From Candidatus Izemoplasma sp. (lineage in GTDB: Bacteria > Bacillota_I > Bacilli_A > Izemoplasmatales > Izemoplasmataceae): a stretch of 64,000 nt of DNA. The notes below the pieces were generated by a model. It worked only from the letters and a program-made list of their open reading frames with translations, did no database searches and was not told the DNA's origin. Below are positions 9,732 through 19,579 of the stretch, in pieces. Where the stretch lies: the NCBI GenBank assembly GCA_036172455.1, contig JAXKVY010000002.1, positions 1 to 64,000 of the forward strand, written 5' to 3'. Position 1 is the stretch's first letter. Each line of letters begins with the position of its first letter. A program made the translations under genes and the position numbers.

Positions 9732-10121
9732 CTACTTCACTGCGTGGTGTATGTTATCTAAAACTTTATTGGTAAAACCAACCATTTTATCATTGCCCTC
9801 ATCCGAGTATTTACGTGTCAAAACCAACGCTTCATTAATGATAATCTCACTTGGTAACTGACTGTAAATCAATTCATATGTCCCAAAGCGAATAATCGCT
9901 CTATCAATATAAGTTAGCCGGGATAAATTCCAGTTGGTTAAATTATCTTGGATTTTACGATCAATAAAATCACGGTGTTCAAGGACACCCTCAACCGATG
10001 TTTTCACGTAAGGATCTTGAATTTCTGTGTCATTGACACCATCATTGATATCAATTTCATACAATTTTTGTATGACTTCTTCGCGTTGTTTCCGACGAAT
10101 TTCTGTATTTGTTTTTACCAT
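9732..10121 (-). CDS. nusB: Transcription antitermination factor NusB
   Basis: 129 residues from the ATG at 10121, which has GAGG 6-7 bases upstream; longer in-frame extensions lack a ribosome site. All-helical, with the family C-terminal features LTYIDRAIIRFGTYEL and EIIINEALVLTRKYS. It acts with NusE (S10) on boxA RNA during rRNA transcription. First gene of the nusB-xseA-xseB-dxs-recN operon. Confidence 0.94.
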   Translation of the reverse strand: MVKTNTEIRRKQREEVIQKLYEIDINDGVNDTEIQDPYVKTSVEGVLEHRDFIDRKIQDNLTNWNLSRLTYIDRAIIRFGTYELIYSQLPSEIIINEALVLTRKYSDEGNDKMVGFTNKVLDNIHHAVK

Positions 10122-10148
10122 ATTATCAACCTCATTATATTCATAAAT

Positions 10149-10157
10149 ACTATACCA
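10149..10157 (-). promoter_or_regulatory. Extended -10 promoter of the nusB operon
   Basis: TGG followed by TATAGT about 30 bases upstream of the nusB ATG. No good -35 is visible, so it would rely on the extended -10. The intergenic stretch to 10298 shows no convincing terminator for the upstream kinase gene. Confidence 0.5.
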
Positions 10158-10298
10158 TAAACAGCGCGAAATAAAAAGCACTAAGCCACTGATTTATTGA
10201 TAAAATATCTTTCTATTTTACCCCCAGATAATCTTTATTAGCTAATCAATTCATGACAAACGATTTATTTATATTTTTTTTATTTTAACGTGTAAAAT

Positions 10299-11360
10299 TT
10301 AGCGTTTCATATGCGGATTATTATGCCATATATCCCAGATATCTTGCTCAGTTAGTGGCATCACATAATCCGTATCAACACTCATTGCCAACACACTCAT
10401 TGCCCAAGCAAATGATAAGTGTTTATGAACGGGCATATCAGATAATAAGCCATATAAAATACCCCCTGTAAAAGCATCGCCCCCACCGACTCGATCAACG
10501 ACAGTGATTGGTAATGGCTCAATATGATACATCTGATTATCTCTCCATGCATAGGCACCAAACGCATGATGATTGGCATCTTCAATGATACGCTCTTTCG
10601 TAATAATATATGATAGATTGGGACACGCTTTCATTAATGATTTAAATAATGCCTTAAAATAGGTCTGATCTGAACGAGCATCTTTGTGTATACGTTGATC
10701 TAAAATGGTCTCACAGTCAAAAACACTCGCAAATAAAATGTCACTGTATCCTACCATCTCTTGAAAAATAGGTTGTAACTGTTTCTTGCGATCAAGCCAA
10801 AATGATGGTCGGTAATTGATATCAAAAGATATTTTTGTCCCAGATGCTTTCGCTTGTTTAACAAGCGATAGTGTTACCTTGGCCGTCTGTTCTGATAAGG
10901 CGAGAAAAAGCCCTGATATATGCAAGATTTTAACGCCTTTATGATTAAATAAATCCGCCATATCAATATCATCTATCCGCAGTGTTTTCGCAACTTCATT
11001 CGCCCGGTCATTAAACACCACTGGTGGCTTTCGACCAACTCCTGGTTCTACAAAATTGATTTGATGACGTAATCCCCACGGACTGTCTTGTACAATGTCA
11101 TTATCATCATACAATATACCACGTTGTCTTAAAGCCTGTTTAATCCGATGACTCATTGGATTATCTTTGATGAATTTTGTCAAGACTTTTACCATTAATC
11201 CTAAACTCGCTAACGGTGTTAAAACATTACTTTCTGCGCTTGTGACTTGGATACTAAAACTATTTGCCATATGCAAAAGTTTACCATCATTAGGACTCAT
11301 TCTTAAACCCATACTTGTAAGACTTACCACATCATAATATGCATCTTGTTTCATTTTCAT
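10299..11360 (-). CDS. PfkB-family sugar kinase, 2-keto-3-deoxygluconate kinase-like
   Basis: 353 residues. The C-terminal PfkB signature DRVGGGDAFTGG holds the anion hole and catalytic Asp; the usual GAGD reads GGGD. The middle has SFDINYRPSFW, typical of KDG-kinase-like members. The N-terminal glycine patch common in ribokinases is weak (FSIQVTSAESNVLTPLASLG). Probable role: ATP-dependent phosphorylation of a sugar acid. No KDPG aldolase or uronate gene is in the window, so the substrate is not fixed. A ribosome site AAGGTGTG precedes the ATG. Confidence 0.75.
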   Translation of the reverse strand: MKMKQDAYYDVVSLTSMGLRMSPNDGKLLHMANSFSIQVTSAESNVLTPLASLGLMVKVLTKFIKDNPMSHRIKQALRQRGILYDDNDIVQDSPWGLRHQINFVEPGVGRKPPVVFNDRANEVAKTLRIDDIDMADLFNHKGVKILHISGLFLALSEQTAKVTLSLVKQAKASGTKISFDINYRPSFWLDRKKQLQPIFQEMVGYSDILFASVFDCETILDQRIHKDARSDQTYFKALFKSLMKACPNLSYIITKERIIEDANHHAFGAYAWRDNQMYHIEPLPITVVDRVGGGDAFTGGILYGLLSDMPVHKHLSFAWAMSVLAMSVDTDYVMPLTEQDIWDIWHNNPHMKR

Positions 11361-11410
11361 ATGATCACACCTTCTATCATCTTATTTTAACATATTCCCA
11401 CGTCTTTCAA

Positions 11411-11448
11411 AACAAAAGAAAAACCTATTTTGTTAGGCAAAATAGGTT
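11411..11448 (-). terminator. Terminator of the potABCD operon
   Basis: Perfect 11-base arms (11422-11432 and 11438-11448) with a 5-base loop and a T-rich tail on the minus strand. The arm overlaps the potD stop codon. Confidence 0.85.
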
Positions 11449-12508
11449 ATTGGTTCGCTTTAACTTCATTCAAAATGGCATTTAGTAACTCAAAACGTTC
11501 TTGTGAAATATATTGATATATTACCCGTTCACTACCATCTGGATATGGATGATAGTTATCATAATCATAGCCATACTCGTCCGACACCATAGTGTTATAA
11601 ACCTCTTCTAAAACTGGCGCGTATCCAACCCAATCTGCATTTCTTACTGAACGATCATGATGTAAGAAAAAGTTAATAAATTCATGGGCTAATGATAGGT
11701 TTTGACTTGATTTTGGAATCACAAATCCATCAATCCATACATTTGTTTTCTCAGGTACATAGAAGGCGAAATTAATGGTTTCTCCATCTGCTTCTGCGGT
11801 ATACATTTCATCAAAATAGTCACCACTATAAACCAACGCTAAATCTAAGTTGCCACTATGGACATACCCTTTTAAATTATCTTCACCAAAGACATCATAA
11901 GCGGTATTATTTAACGCTTGTTTGGCATTATTTAAAACGGTCTCATCAGCAGTATTAACGTCTTCATCTAAGTATAATAACGCACTTGCGATTGCATCAC
12001 GTGCTGAGTCATACATTCCCATTTTGTATCCGTGCTCATTCGTAAATAACACGTCCCAACCTGTTAAATCTGCTTCATCGACAGTGTCTGTGTTATACAT
12101 GATGCCAATAGTTCCCCAAAAATATGGAACTAAGTAAGGTGCGTATGCTTCATCTTCATATAAAGCTTTTACTTCTGGTAATAAACTGACATCATCAAAA
12201 CCATTTAATAAATCATAATCAATTTCATTTAATAATCCTTGTTGGCGCAATTTATCAATCATATAGTCACTTGGAAAAGCGATATCATAGTTAGTGACAC
12301 CTGATTTAATTTTAACTTCCATTTCCTCGTTACTACCGACTTCTTCATAAATCACAGTGACATCATGTAATGCTTCAAACTCAGCCACAAGATCTTGATC
12401 TATATATTCGCCCCAGTTTAATACATATAGTTTATTATCAGTTTGTTGGCATCCTGATAATAGTAAAATAGTTACAAAACTCATTAATACAATTCCTAAT
12501 TTTTTCAT
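11447..12508 (-). CDS. potD: Spermidine/putrescine-binding lipoprotein PotD
   Basis: 353 residues with a lipoprotein signal ending LLLSGC. The mature part matches the PotD/PotF solute-binding family: LYVLNWGEYIDQDLVAEFE at the N-terminus, AFPSDYMIDKL, VPYFWGTIGIMYN, LALVYSGDYF and the C-terminal WIDGFVIPKSSQN region. It captures polyamine outside the cell and delivers it to PotBC. It overlaps potC by 4 bases (ATGA), so expression is coupled. Confidence 0.93.
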   Translation of the reverse strand: MKKLGIVLMSFVTILLLSGCQQTDNKLYVLNWGEYIDQDLVAEFEALHDVTVIYEEVGSNEEMEVKIKSGVTNYDIAFPSDYMIDKLRQQGLLNEIDYDLLNGFDDVSLLPEVKALYEDEAYAPYLVPYFWGTIGIMYNTDTVDEADLTGWDVLFTNEHGYKMGMYDSARDAIASALLYLDEDVNTADETVLNNAKQALNNTAYDVFGEDNLKGYVHSGNLDLALVYSGDYFDEMYTAEADGETINFAFYVPEKTNVWIDGFVIPKSSQNLSLAHEFINFFLHHDRSVRNADWVGYAPVLEEVYNTMVSDEYGYDYDNYHPYPDGSERVIYQYISQERFELLNAILNEVKANQ

Positions 12509-13299
12509 TGGTTTTGTCTCCTTTTCTTTTTAATAGAATAATAATTTATACTTAGAAGCATTAGAATTGTCACACTCGTTACAATGGTATTATAGGCGTA
12601 CACGGCTGGGGAGAAGTTTCTACGACCCAGTCTGGCATATATCCATAAACTCACGTTCTGTACGCCACTACCTGTGGTAAAGTAACTAATGACAAAGTCG
12701 TCAATGCTCATCGTAAATGCGATCAAGGCTCCGGTAATGATACCTGTTTTGATTGCCGGAATAATGACTTTTATGACAGCTTGAAAAGGGGTACACCCTA
12801 AATCAATCGCCGCATCAAATAAGTTATTATCAAGTTCTTTCAATTTCGGTAACACACTCAACACAACAAACGGTATTGAGAAAAAAACATGTGCCAGTAA
12901 CATGGTATGAAATCCAAATGAGATAGGTAACAAGCCAAAGACAACCATAAGACTGATTCCTGTGACAATATCCGGATTAACAACAGGTACATTATTTACC
13001 ATCATCAATGTTAAACGGTATTGTCTGTGTAAACTATGTATCCCAATCGCCACAAATGTACCGACAACTGTGGCAACAAGTGTACTCACTACCGCAACAC
13101 TCAAAGTGGTCTTAATCGCTTCTAATAATAAGGCATTCGTAAGAATCTCGCGATACCATTGAAGTGATATTTTAGTAAAGGTTTGTCCAGAAGATGAATG
13201 GTTAATGCTGAGTAATGCAATGACAAAAATAGGAAAATAGATGATCAAATAAACAAGCCCTGTAGAAATCGGCAACAGCTGTTTTCTAAGCCAACTCAT
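12505..13299 (-). CDS. potC: Spermidine/putrescine ABC permease PotC
   Basis: 264 residues with six predicted membrane helices. The permease EAA loop is visible as DAAIDLGCTPFQAVIKVIIP, which contacts PotA. Overlaps potB and potD by 4 bases each. The order potA-potB-potC-potD is the classic one. Confidence 0.93.
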   Translation of the reverse strand: MSWLRKQLLPISTGLVYLIIYFPIFVIALLSINHSSSGQTFTKISLQWYREILTNALLLEAIKTTLSVAVVSTLVATVVGTFVAIGIHSLHRQYRLTLMMVNNVPVVNPDIVTGISLMVVFGLLPISFGFHTMLLAHVFFSIPFVVLSVLPKLKELDNNLFDAAIDLGCTPFQAVIKVIIPAIKTGIITGALIAFTMSIDDFVISYFTTGSGVQNVSLWIYARLGRRNFSPAVYAYNTIVTSVTILMLLSINYYSIKKKRRQNQ

Positions 13300-14111
13300 A
13301 CAAGTGTCTCCCCTTCTTTATCAACACGCATGACGCCAATAAACAACAGCACAATTACAAGCATTAATACAATACTAATCATACTTCCAACATTTAAATT
13401 TCCTGTTTTCATAAAAGCATCTTCAATCACATTGCCGATTAAGATGACTTTTCCACCACCGAGTCGTTCTGGTAAAGCAAACGTTGTCATTGCTGGTAAG
13501 AGCGTCATAATAATCCCACTTACAACGCCGGGCAAACTTAATGGTAACACTACCCGAATAAAGGTTTGAAACGCAGATGCTCCTAAGTCTTTAGCAGCTT
13601 CAATTAAATGTTTATCTAATTTTACTAAGACACTATATATCGGTAAAATCATAAACGGTAAATACATTGATAACATCCCAATAATAATTGCTTTATCTGA
13701 TCCGATCCAATCGAGTGACAACCCAAACATATTCAAGAGTGAAATGGGAAAAAACAGTTTCTCCCATGCAATAATCCTAAGTAACATGTTACTCCACACA
13801 GGAATAATGATTAAGGCCACTAAAAATGTCTTATAGTCGGTCTTTAAATGGGCAAGATAGTACGCTGTTGGATACCCAATAATTAAGGCAATCATTGTTG
13901 TTATAAAACTAAACTTAATACTATTGGTTAAAGCGATTTGTACAGTACTTTGTCTAAAGACTTTAAAAGCCTCTAAGGTAAACTCAAATGGTCCTTTTAA
14001 ATATAAATCAAAATTCGTAATTGCTAAAAACAATATCAACAGTGATGGTAATATAATGAAGAAACTCATCCAAACCATATATGGAATGACATACCACCTA
14101 ACCCGACGCAT
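13296..14111 (-). CDS. potB: Spermidine/putrescine ABC permease PotB
   Basis: 271 residues with six predicted membrane helices and the EAA loop [20 protein letters not shown]. The conserved segment [20 protein letters not shown] is typical of PotB. It forms the channel with PotC. It starts inside the last codons of potA (14-base overlap). Confidence 0.93.
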   Translation of the reverse strand: MRRVRWYVIPYMVWMSFFIILPSLLILFLAITNFDLYLKGPFEFTLEAFKVFRQSTVQIALTNSIKFSFITTMIALIIGYPTAYYLAHLKTDYKTFLVALIIIPVWSNMLLRIIAWEKLFFPISLLNMFGLSLDWIGSDKAIIIGMLSMYLPFMILPIYSVLVKLDKHLIEAAKDLGASAFQTFIRVVLPLSLPGVVSGIIMTLLPAMTTFALPERLGGGKVILIGNVIEDAFMKTGNLNVGSMISIVLMLVIVLLFIGVMRVDKEGETLV

Positions 14112-15144
14112 GAGATTTCCTCATAATATGAATATCATTGGGTCCAAAAGATAGCGATACTTTATCTTCTTTAGATTGTGCTTTAGTCGAATGAATCACA
14201 TATTCTTTCTCATTCACCATGACACATATCTCGTAATGTACACCCTTAAAGGTTACATCCGTCACAACCCCACATATCGTGTCTTCTTTAGGCGGGTTTA
14301 ATGTAATATCTTCAGGTCTGATAACCACATCAACAGGTTCATTTGGATTAAAACCACGATCCACACAGTGATGTGTTAACCCTTCAAAAGTCACTTCGTA
14401 ATCTTTTACCATCACACCACTTATGATGTTACTTTCCCCAATAAAAGATGCGCTAAATTGATTAACTGGTTCATTATAGATATCTTCAGGTGTACCGATT
14501 TGTTGGATTACTCCATCATTCATAACAACCACACGATCACTCATGGTCAACGCTTCTTCCTGGTCATGTGTAACAAAGATAAACGTGATACCAAGTTGAC
14601 GCTGCATCTCTTTTAACTCATACTGCATGTCTTGTCGTAATTTTAAATCAAGGGCACCGAGTGGTTCATCAAGTAACAATAACTTAGGACGATTAACCAA
14701 CGCTCTCGCAATCGCAACACGCTGTTTTTGCCCCCCACTCAATGTGTCAATCCGTCTTCTTTCATACCCTGTTAGTTTTACCAACTTCAACATGTCTTTT
14801 ACAGTCTCATCAATCTCTTCTTTTGAACATTTTTTCATTTTAAGTCCAAACGCAATATTGTCATAGACATTCAAATGCGGGAACAACGCATAATGTTGAA
14901 AGACAGTATTAATTTTACGTTGGTTGGGGGGGATATTTAAAATGTCATCTCCCATAAAATCAATCGTGCCTTCTTCAAATGTTTCGAAGCCACCAATCAA
15001 TCGTAACAAAGTTGTTTTACCACACCCAGAAGGACCGAGCAACGTCACAAATTCATTGTATTTAATGGTTAATGATATGTCATTTAAAACGACTTTCTCA
15101 CCAAACGATTTTGTTAAATGGTCAATGGATAATATATGGCTCAT
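14098..15144 (-). CDS. potA: Spermidine/putrescine ABC ATPase PotA
   Basis: 348 residues. Walker A GPSGCGKT, signature LSGGQKQR, Walker [13 protein letters not shown], and H-loop [16 protein letters not shown] are intact. A C-terminal TOBE domain (about 240-340, includes VVIRPEDI) marks the CUT1/PotA-type ATPases. First gene of the operon, with an AAGGAGG ribosome site and a TATAAT upstream (about 15166-15171). Confidence 0.94.
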   Translation of the reverse strand: MSHILSIDHLTKSFGEKVVLNDISLTIKYNEFVTLLGPSGCGKTTLLRLIGGFETFEEGTIDFMGDDILNIPPNQRKINTVFQHYALFPHLNVYDNIAFGLKMKKCSKEEIDETVKDMLKLVKLTGYERRRIDTLSGGQKQRVAIARALVNRPKLLLLDEPLGALDLKLRQDMQYELKEMQRQLGITFIFVTHDQEEALTMSDRVVVMNDGVIQQIGTPEDIYNEPVNQFSASFIGESNIISGVMVKDYEVTFEGLTHHCVDRGFNPNEPVDVVIRPEDITLNPPKEDTICGVVTDVTFKGVHYEICVMVNEKEYVIHSTKAQSKEDKVSLSFGPNDIHIMRKSHASG

Positions 15145-15189
15145 AAGTTTTCCTCCTTAGGGTATTATAATGCAAAGATAATTTTACTT

Positions 15190-15216
15190 AAAAAAAATAA
15201 CTTTGGCAAGTTATTT
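15190..15216 (-). terminator. Terminator after the acetyltransferase gene, upstream of potA
   Basis: Arms AAATAACTT / AAGTTATTT with a 4-base loop, followed by a run of eight Ts on the minus strand. It separates the acetyltransferase gene from potA. Because it lies just before the potA promoter it could also be an attenuator, but no alternative pairing was seen. Confidence 0.7.
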
Positions 15217-15252
15217 TTTCACTTTTTTTGTCATCGTGCTTTCGATTAGTCA

Positions 15253-15828
15253 TCACTTGCTTTTGTATAGCTTATCATAATCCGTTCTCGTCATTTCATA
15301 ATAATAGGTTAATCGATTGAGACGTTTGTGCATTCGCTTATCGACTAAGCGAAACCCACACTTTTCGATAACACGTCGGCTACCAATATTATCTTCCGCA
15401 TGACCGATTTCTATCGTATCGAGTTTTAAATAGTTAAACCCAAAATCAATCAGAGCTTTTGTGGCTTGGGTCATATACCCTTTACCCCAAAAATCTTTAT
15501 GGAGTACATACCCTATTTCACCAACACCTTGATCCCAATCAACACGGAAAAAATCACATGTTCCAATCATTTTATCTGTCTTTAGATCGACAATGGCATA
15601 AGCACTTGGCACATCATTATCGGGTCGGGTTAAAAAGACATGCGTAATGGCCATTTTGGCTTCATCTACTGAATCAAAACTATCCCATGTTAACAGGCGC
15701 GTCACTTCATCATCTTTACCATAATCATATACATCTTCAAAATCCTCATACTGAATTGGTCGCAAATAGATATCTTCAAGCTGAATGATAGGAATGTCTG
15801 TGAGTTGTTCTTTACTGAGTGGTTTCAT
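15253..15828 (-). CDS. GNAT-family N-acetyltransferase (RimJ/RimL type)
   Basis: 191 residues. The GNAT fold is shown by the acetyl-CoA loop (IGYVLHKDFWGKGYMTQA, with the WGKGY signature) and the downstream segment GSRRVIEKCGFRLV. This subgroup acetylates protein N-termini or small amines; the substrate cannot be read from the sequence. It lies alone between two terminators. Confidence 0.85.
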   Translation of the reverse strand: MKPLSKEQLTDIPIIQLEDIYLRPIQYEDFEDVYDYGKDDEVTRLLTWDSFDSVDEAKMAITHVFLTRPDNDVPSAYAIVDLKTDKMIGTCDFFRVDWDQGVGEIGYVLHKDFWGKGYMTQATKALIDFGFNYLKLDTIEIGHAEDNIGSRRVIEKCGFRLVDKRMHKRLNRLTYYYEMTRTDYDKLYKSK

Positions 15829-15879
15829 ATGCTTTCCCCTTTGTTTCTATTAGATACTATTATATCCTAATTTTTACCA

Positions 15880-15909
15880 AAAGAAAAGACGATATTTTTA
15901 TATCGTCTT
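15880..15909 (-). terminator. Terminator of the nucleoside transporter operon
   Basis: Nine-base arms AAGACGATA (15886-15894) and TATCGTCTT (15901-15909), with a T-rich minus-strand tail. Confidence 0.75.
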
Positions 15910-15918
15910 AAAGATATT

Positions 15919-16878
15919 TTAGCGTTTTCCTTTATCGTATGGTTCTCCTGCGGCTTTTGGACCGACAGCTTTTGAACTAAACAAGACTAAAGCTAACACT
16001 GTTAAAACATAAGGTAATGCATTAAAGAATTCTAGTGGTAATCCTGAAATCAATGGAATATCGACTGAATATAAACTCAATATTTGACTGAATCCAAAGA
16101 AGAGTCCGGCAAATAATAATCCAAAAGGTTTCCAACGACCAAAGATTAATGCGGCTAAGGCAATAAACCCAGTTCCATGAATACTAGCTACTGTATACTG
16201 AGTATCTTGAGTTAATACCATAATCGCTCCACCAAGACCAGCGAATGCGCCCGATAAAATAACCCCGATATACCGCATTTTAGCGACACTAATTCCCATA
16301 CTATCAGATGCATGTGGGTTTTCACCTGTCGATCGTAGTCGTAGTCCAAACGCTGTCTTATAGATGACAAACCAAGCGACAACAACTAATATAAGAGCGA
16401 CAAATACACTCGAATAAATATTGGTGAAGAAGATATCACCGATGATAGGAATTTTACTCAGTCCGGGATAGGTTGATTTAACAAATCCCCGTTGGAAAGT
16501 ATCTGTCCGTTGTTGACCAAAAATGATTTGTGCTAAATAGACTGTGACTCCAGCAGCAAGTAAGTTAATTCCTGTACCAGAGATGACCTGATCAGCATTC
16601 AAGTTAACACTCAAGTAGGCATGAATGATTGAGACAAGCGCACCAGTTAAAGACCCCACAAGCAATCCAATCCAAGGTGCCCAGTTAAAGCCACCACTGA
16701 AGGTGGGTTCTAACATAACTGTCACTGTTGCACCCGCAAACGCTCCAAACATCATTAAGCCTTCTAAGGCAATATTAACAACACCACTTCGTTCTGAGAA
16801 AAGGCCACCAATACTAGTTATAATGATCGGTGTCGAATAAATAAAGGCTAATGTTAGCATTGAAAATAAAGTTTCCAT
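15919..16878 (-). CDS. Nucleoside-type ABC transporter permease 2 (NupQ/YufQ family)
   Basis: 319 residues with about nine hydrophobic helices. The motif SGVVNIALEGLMMFGAF is characteristic of BMP-dependent permeases (B. subtilis NupQ/YufQ). It pairs with the preceding permease, whose stop is 2 bases away. With the BMP lipoprotein it should import a nucleoside; the exact nucleoside is unknown. Confidence 0.9.
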   Translation of the reverse strand: METLFSMLTLAFIYSTPIIITSIGGLFSERSGVVNIALEGLMMFGAFAGATVTVMLEPTFSGGFNWAPWIGLLVGSLTGALVSIIHAYLSVNLNADQVISGTGINLLAAGVTVYLAQIIFGQQRTDTFQRGFVKSTYPGLSKIPIIGDIFFTNIYSSVFVALILVVVAWFVIYKTAFGLRLRSTGENPHASDSMGISVAKMRYIGVILSGAFAGLGGAIMVLTQDTQYTVASIHGTGFIALAALIFGRWKPFGLLFAGLFFGFSQILSLYSVDIPLISGLPLEFFNALPYVLTVLALVLFSSKAVGPKAAGEPYDKGKR

Positions 16879-16880
16879 TA

Positions 16881-18023
16881 TTATTCTTCCTCCTTCACTT
16901 TAAAACGATTTAAAAACTGTTTAATACCTGCTTGCATCGCTACGAACAATACAATAGATGCGATAATAATGCTTGCAATATCACGTGGTATTCCACGAGC
17001 TTGCATAAGTGGTTGCGCAGCTTTCAGTCCACCGAATAATAATCCAGCAAAAACAGAACCAATAGCCGTTGTACCACCAACTAAAGCAACAGCAATACCA
17101 TCAAATCCGATGCCTTCTGCACCAGGTAATACCCGTCCATAGTTAAAGGTCCCGACAGCAAGTAAAACTCCAGCAAGACCAGCAAATGCGCCTGATATCA
17201 CCATTGATAAGATGATGTTTCGTTCAACTTTCATACCAGCGTATTTTGAGGCATGTTTGTTGAATCCAGCACTTTTTAATTCGAATCCAAAAATTGTCTT
17301 ATCGATAATTAACCAAAAGGCAATAACCGCTAATATAACAACAATGATTCCCCAATGAAATCGTGAATTATTGGTTAAGTCAGATAGAAATTCACTCGCA
17401 AATGAAGCGGTTGGTGCAACATCAACTGTGCGGATGTTGTCACTACCAGGTAATTGCTTATATAAGTAATTCGTTGTAAACAAGGCTGCATAGTTCATCA
17501 TAATCGTAACAACCACTTCATGGACATTAAACTTGGCTTTTAGAAATCCGGGAATAAATCCCCAAAGTCCGCCAAATAACGCGCCTGTAAATACAACAAG
17601 TGGTAGGTGAATAATCAGTGGTAATTCTAACAAAACACCAATCATAACAGCACCGAATGACCCCATCATAAGTTGTCCTTCGGCACCAATATTAAAGAGT
17701 CCTGTTCTAAAAGCAAACGCAACCGAAAGACCCGTTAATATAACTGGCATACTGAAAACAAAAAACTCACCAACGTATCGCGCATTAAAGATATCTTTAC
17801 CTGTTCCAATAAAGCTAACATCTATCCCGGCTGTAGCGCGGAGTAGAGCTCTAAAGATATCAAGCGGATCACGTCCTGTAACTAACATGATGAAGACTCC
17901 TAGTAAGAATCCCATTAAAACAGCAATAATTGGTACAACCCATGTTGAGTTATTGTCATCAGAAATAAACTTCTTGAAAGCTTTCCATTGTTTACTGAAC
18001 CAAGTTTTTATGTTATCCAGCAT
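16881..18023 (-). CDS. Nucleoside-type ABC transporter permease 1 (NupP/YufP family)
   Basis: 380 residues from the ATG at 18023, which has GAGGTGATAAAG before it; the upstream in-frame GTG overlaps the ribosome site. A cytoplasmic N-terminal stretch of about 30 residues precedes 8-9 membrane helices. The family motif TGLFNIGAEGQLMMGSFGA is present. It overlaps the ATPase gene by 11 bases. Confidence 0.9.
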   Translation of the reverse strand: MLDNIKTWFSKQWKAFKKFISDDNNSTWVVPIIAVLMGFLLGVFIMLVTGRDPLDIFRALLRATAGIDVSFIGTGKDIFNARYVGEFFVFSMPVILTGLSVAFAFRTGLFNIGAEGQLMMGSFGAVMIGVLLELPLIIHLPLVVFTGALFGGLWGFIPGFLKAKFNVHEVVVTIMMNYAALFTTNYLYKQLPGSDNIRTVDVAPTASFASEFLSDLTNNSRFHWGIIVVILAVIAFWLIIDKTIFGFELKSAGFNKHASKYAGMKVERNIILSMVISGAFAGLAGVLLAVGTFNYGRVLPGAEGIGFDGIAVALVGGTTAIGSVFAGLLFGGLKAAQPLMQARGIPRDIASIIIASIVLFVAMQAGIKQFLNRFKVKEEE

Positions 18024-19545
18024 CTTTATCACCTCGTTTAGATCCACTCATCATAAGACCCAATTCATTGGCGTTAGTTTCCTTCGCATCAACGATACCA
18101 ACAACTTCTCCTTCGTAAATAACAGCGATACGATCCGAGACATTTAATACTTCTTCAAGTTCAAGTGAGATTAACAAGACAGCTCGTCCATTATCACGTT
18201 CTTGAACCAAACGTTTATGGATATACTCAATCGCACCAACATCTAATCCACGTGTTGGTTGTGCCGCGATTAAAACATCTGGTGATCGATCAATTTCACG
18301 GGCAATAATGGCCTTTTGTTGATTACCACCAGACATACTTCTCGCCATGGTTTTTCCACCTTCACCACTACGTACGTCAAATTCTTTAATCAACCGATCC
18401 GCATTGTCACTGATTGCTTCTGGTTTAATAAATCCTTTTTGTTGGTACTTATCCTTATAATAATCAAGTAAAACAAAATTATTTTCGAGTGTAAAATCTA
18501 ATACAAGTCCATATTTATGTCGATCTTCAGGGATAAGTCCCATTCCATCTTCTACCCGCGCACGAATAGACTCATGTCCAACTTCTTTACCGTTAAGAGA
18601 AATGCTACCACTTTGAATATCACGAAGACCATACAATGCTTCAATCAACTCGGTTTGACCATTGCCATCAATCCCGGCGATACACATAATCTCACCAGCT
18701 TTACATTCAAGCGAAAAATCTTTGACGGCTGGTAAATCACGATTGTCTAAGACATTTAACTTATTAATGCTTAACACAACATCACCAGGTTCAGCTGGAT
18801 CTTTTTGAACTTCAAAACTAACCGGTCTTCCAACCATCATTTCAGCTAATTCACTTTCTGATGTATCTTGAACCTCTACAGTCCCAATATATTTACCGCG
18901 TCTTAAAACCGTACAACGGTCCGCGACTTCTTTGATTTCTTTTAACTTATGTGTAATTAATACAATCGTTTTACCTTCTTTAATTAATTCTCGCATAATA
19001 CTCATTAACTCTTTAATTTCTTGAGGTGTTAATACCGCTGTTGGTTCATCAAATATCAATATATCTGCATGCCGATACAACATTTTCAAGATTTCAACAC
19101 GTTGTTGCATACCAACTGTAATATCTTGTATCTTCGCATAAGGGTCTACTTTCAACCCATATTGTTTTGATAGTTCTTCAACTGATTTTGCTGCCTCTTC
19201 AATATCTACACGTCGAAACGATTTTTTTGGCTCAGCGCCTAAAATAATATTTTCTGTGACAGTAAAATCGTCAACCAATTTAAAATGCTGGTGAACCATC
19301 CCAATACCTAAGTCATTAGCAATATTAGGGTTATCTATTTTGACTGTTTCACCACGTACTTTAATATGGCCTTCCTCAGGTTGATAAAGCCCAAAAAGAA
19401 CACTCATAAGTGTACTTTTACCGGCCCCATTTTCTCCGAGAAGGGCATGAATTTCACCATCTTTAACTTTTAAATCGACGGCATCATTCGCTTTGATTCC
19501 TGGGAACTCTTTAGTAATTCCGTTCATTTCAAAAGCATAACTCAT
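18013..19545 (-). CDS. Nucleoside-type ABC transporter ATPase (NupO/YufO family)
   Basis: 510 residues made of two fused ATPase domains. The first has GENGAGKS, VGMQQRVEILK as its signature and LIFDEPTAVLTPQE. The second has GIDGNGQTELIEAL in place of a canonical Walker A, SGGNQQK and AAQPTRGLD. The degenerate second Walker A is normal for this family. Energises uptake with the two downstream permeases. It begins 34 bases after yjjW. Confidence 0.93.
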   Translation of the reverse strand: MSYAFEMNGITKEFPGIKANDAVDLKVKDGEIHALLGENGAGKSTLMSVLFGLYQPEEGHIKVRGETVKIDNPNIANDLGIGMVHQHFKLVDDFTVTENIILGAEPKKSFRRVDIEEAAKSVEELSKQYGLKVDPYAKIQDITVGMQQRVEILKMLYRHADILIFDEPTAVLTPQEIKELMSIMRELIKEGKTIVLITHKLKEIKEVADRCTVLRRGKYIGTVEVQDTSESELAEMMVGRPVSFEVQKDPAEPGDVVLSINKLNVLDNRDLPAVKDFSLECKAGEIMCIAGIDGNGQTELIEALYGLRDIQSGSISLNGKEVGHESIRARVEDGMGLIPEDRHKYGLVLDFTLENNFVLLDYYKDKYQQKGFIKPEAISDNADRLIKEFDVRSGEGGKTMARSMSGGNQQKAIIAREIDRSPDVLIAAQPTRGLDVGAIEYIHKRLVQERDNGRAVLLISLELEEVLNVSDRIAVIYEGEVVGIVDAKETNANELGLMMSGSKRGDKDAG

Positions 19546-19579
19546 TAGTCGTCTCCTTTACTCCATTTTTTATAGTATA

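Noticed and set aside
15190-15216. Polyamine-responsive attenuator of potA
   Set aside because: The hairpin is a plain terminator that fits the preceding acetyltransferase gene; no competing structure was visible.
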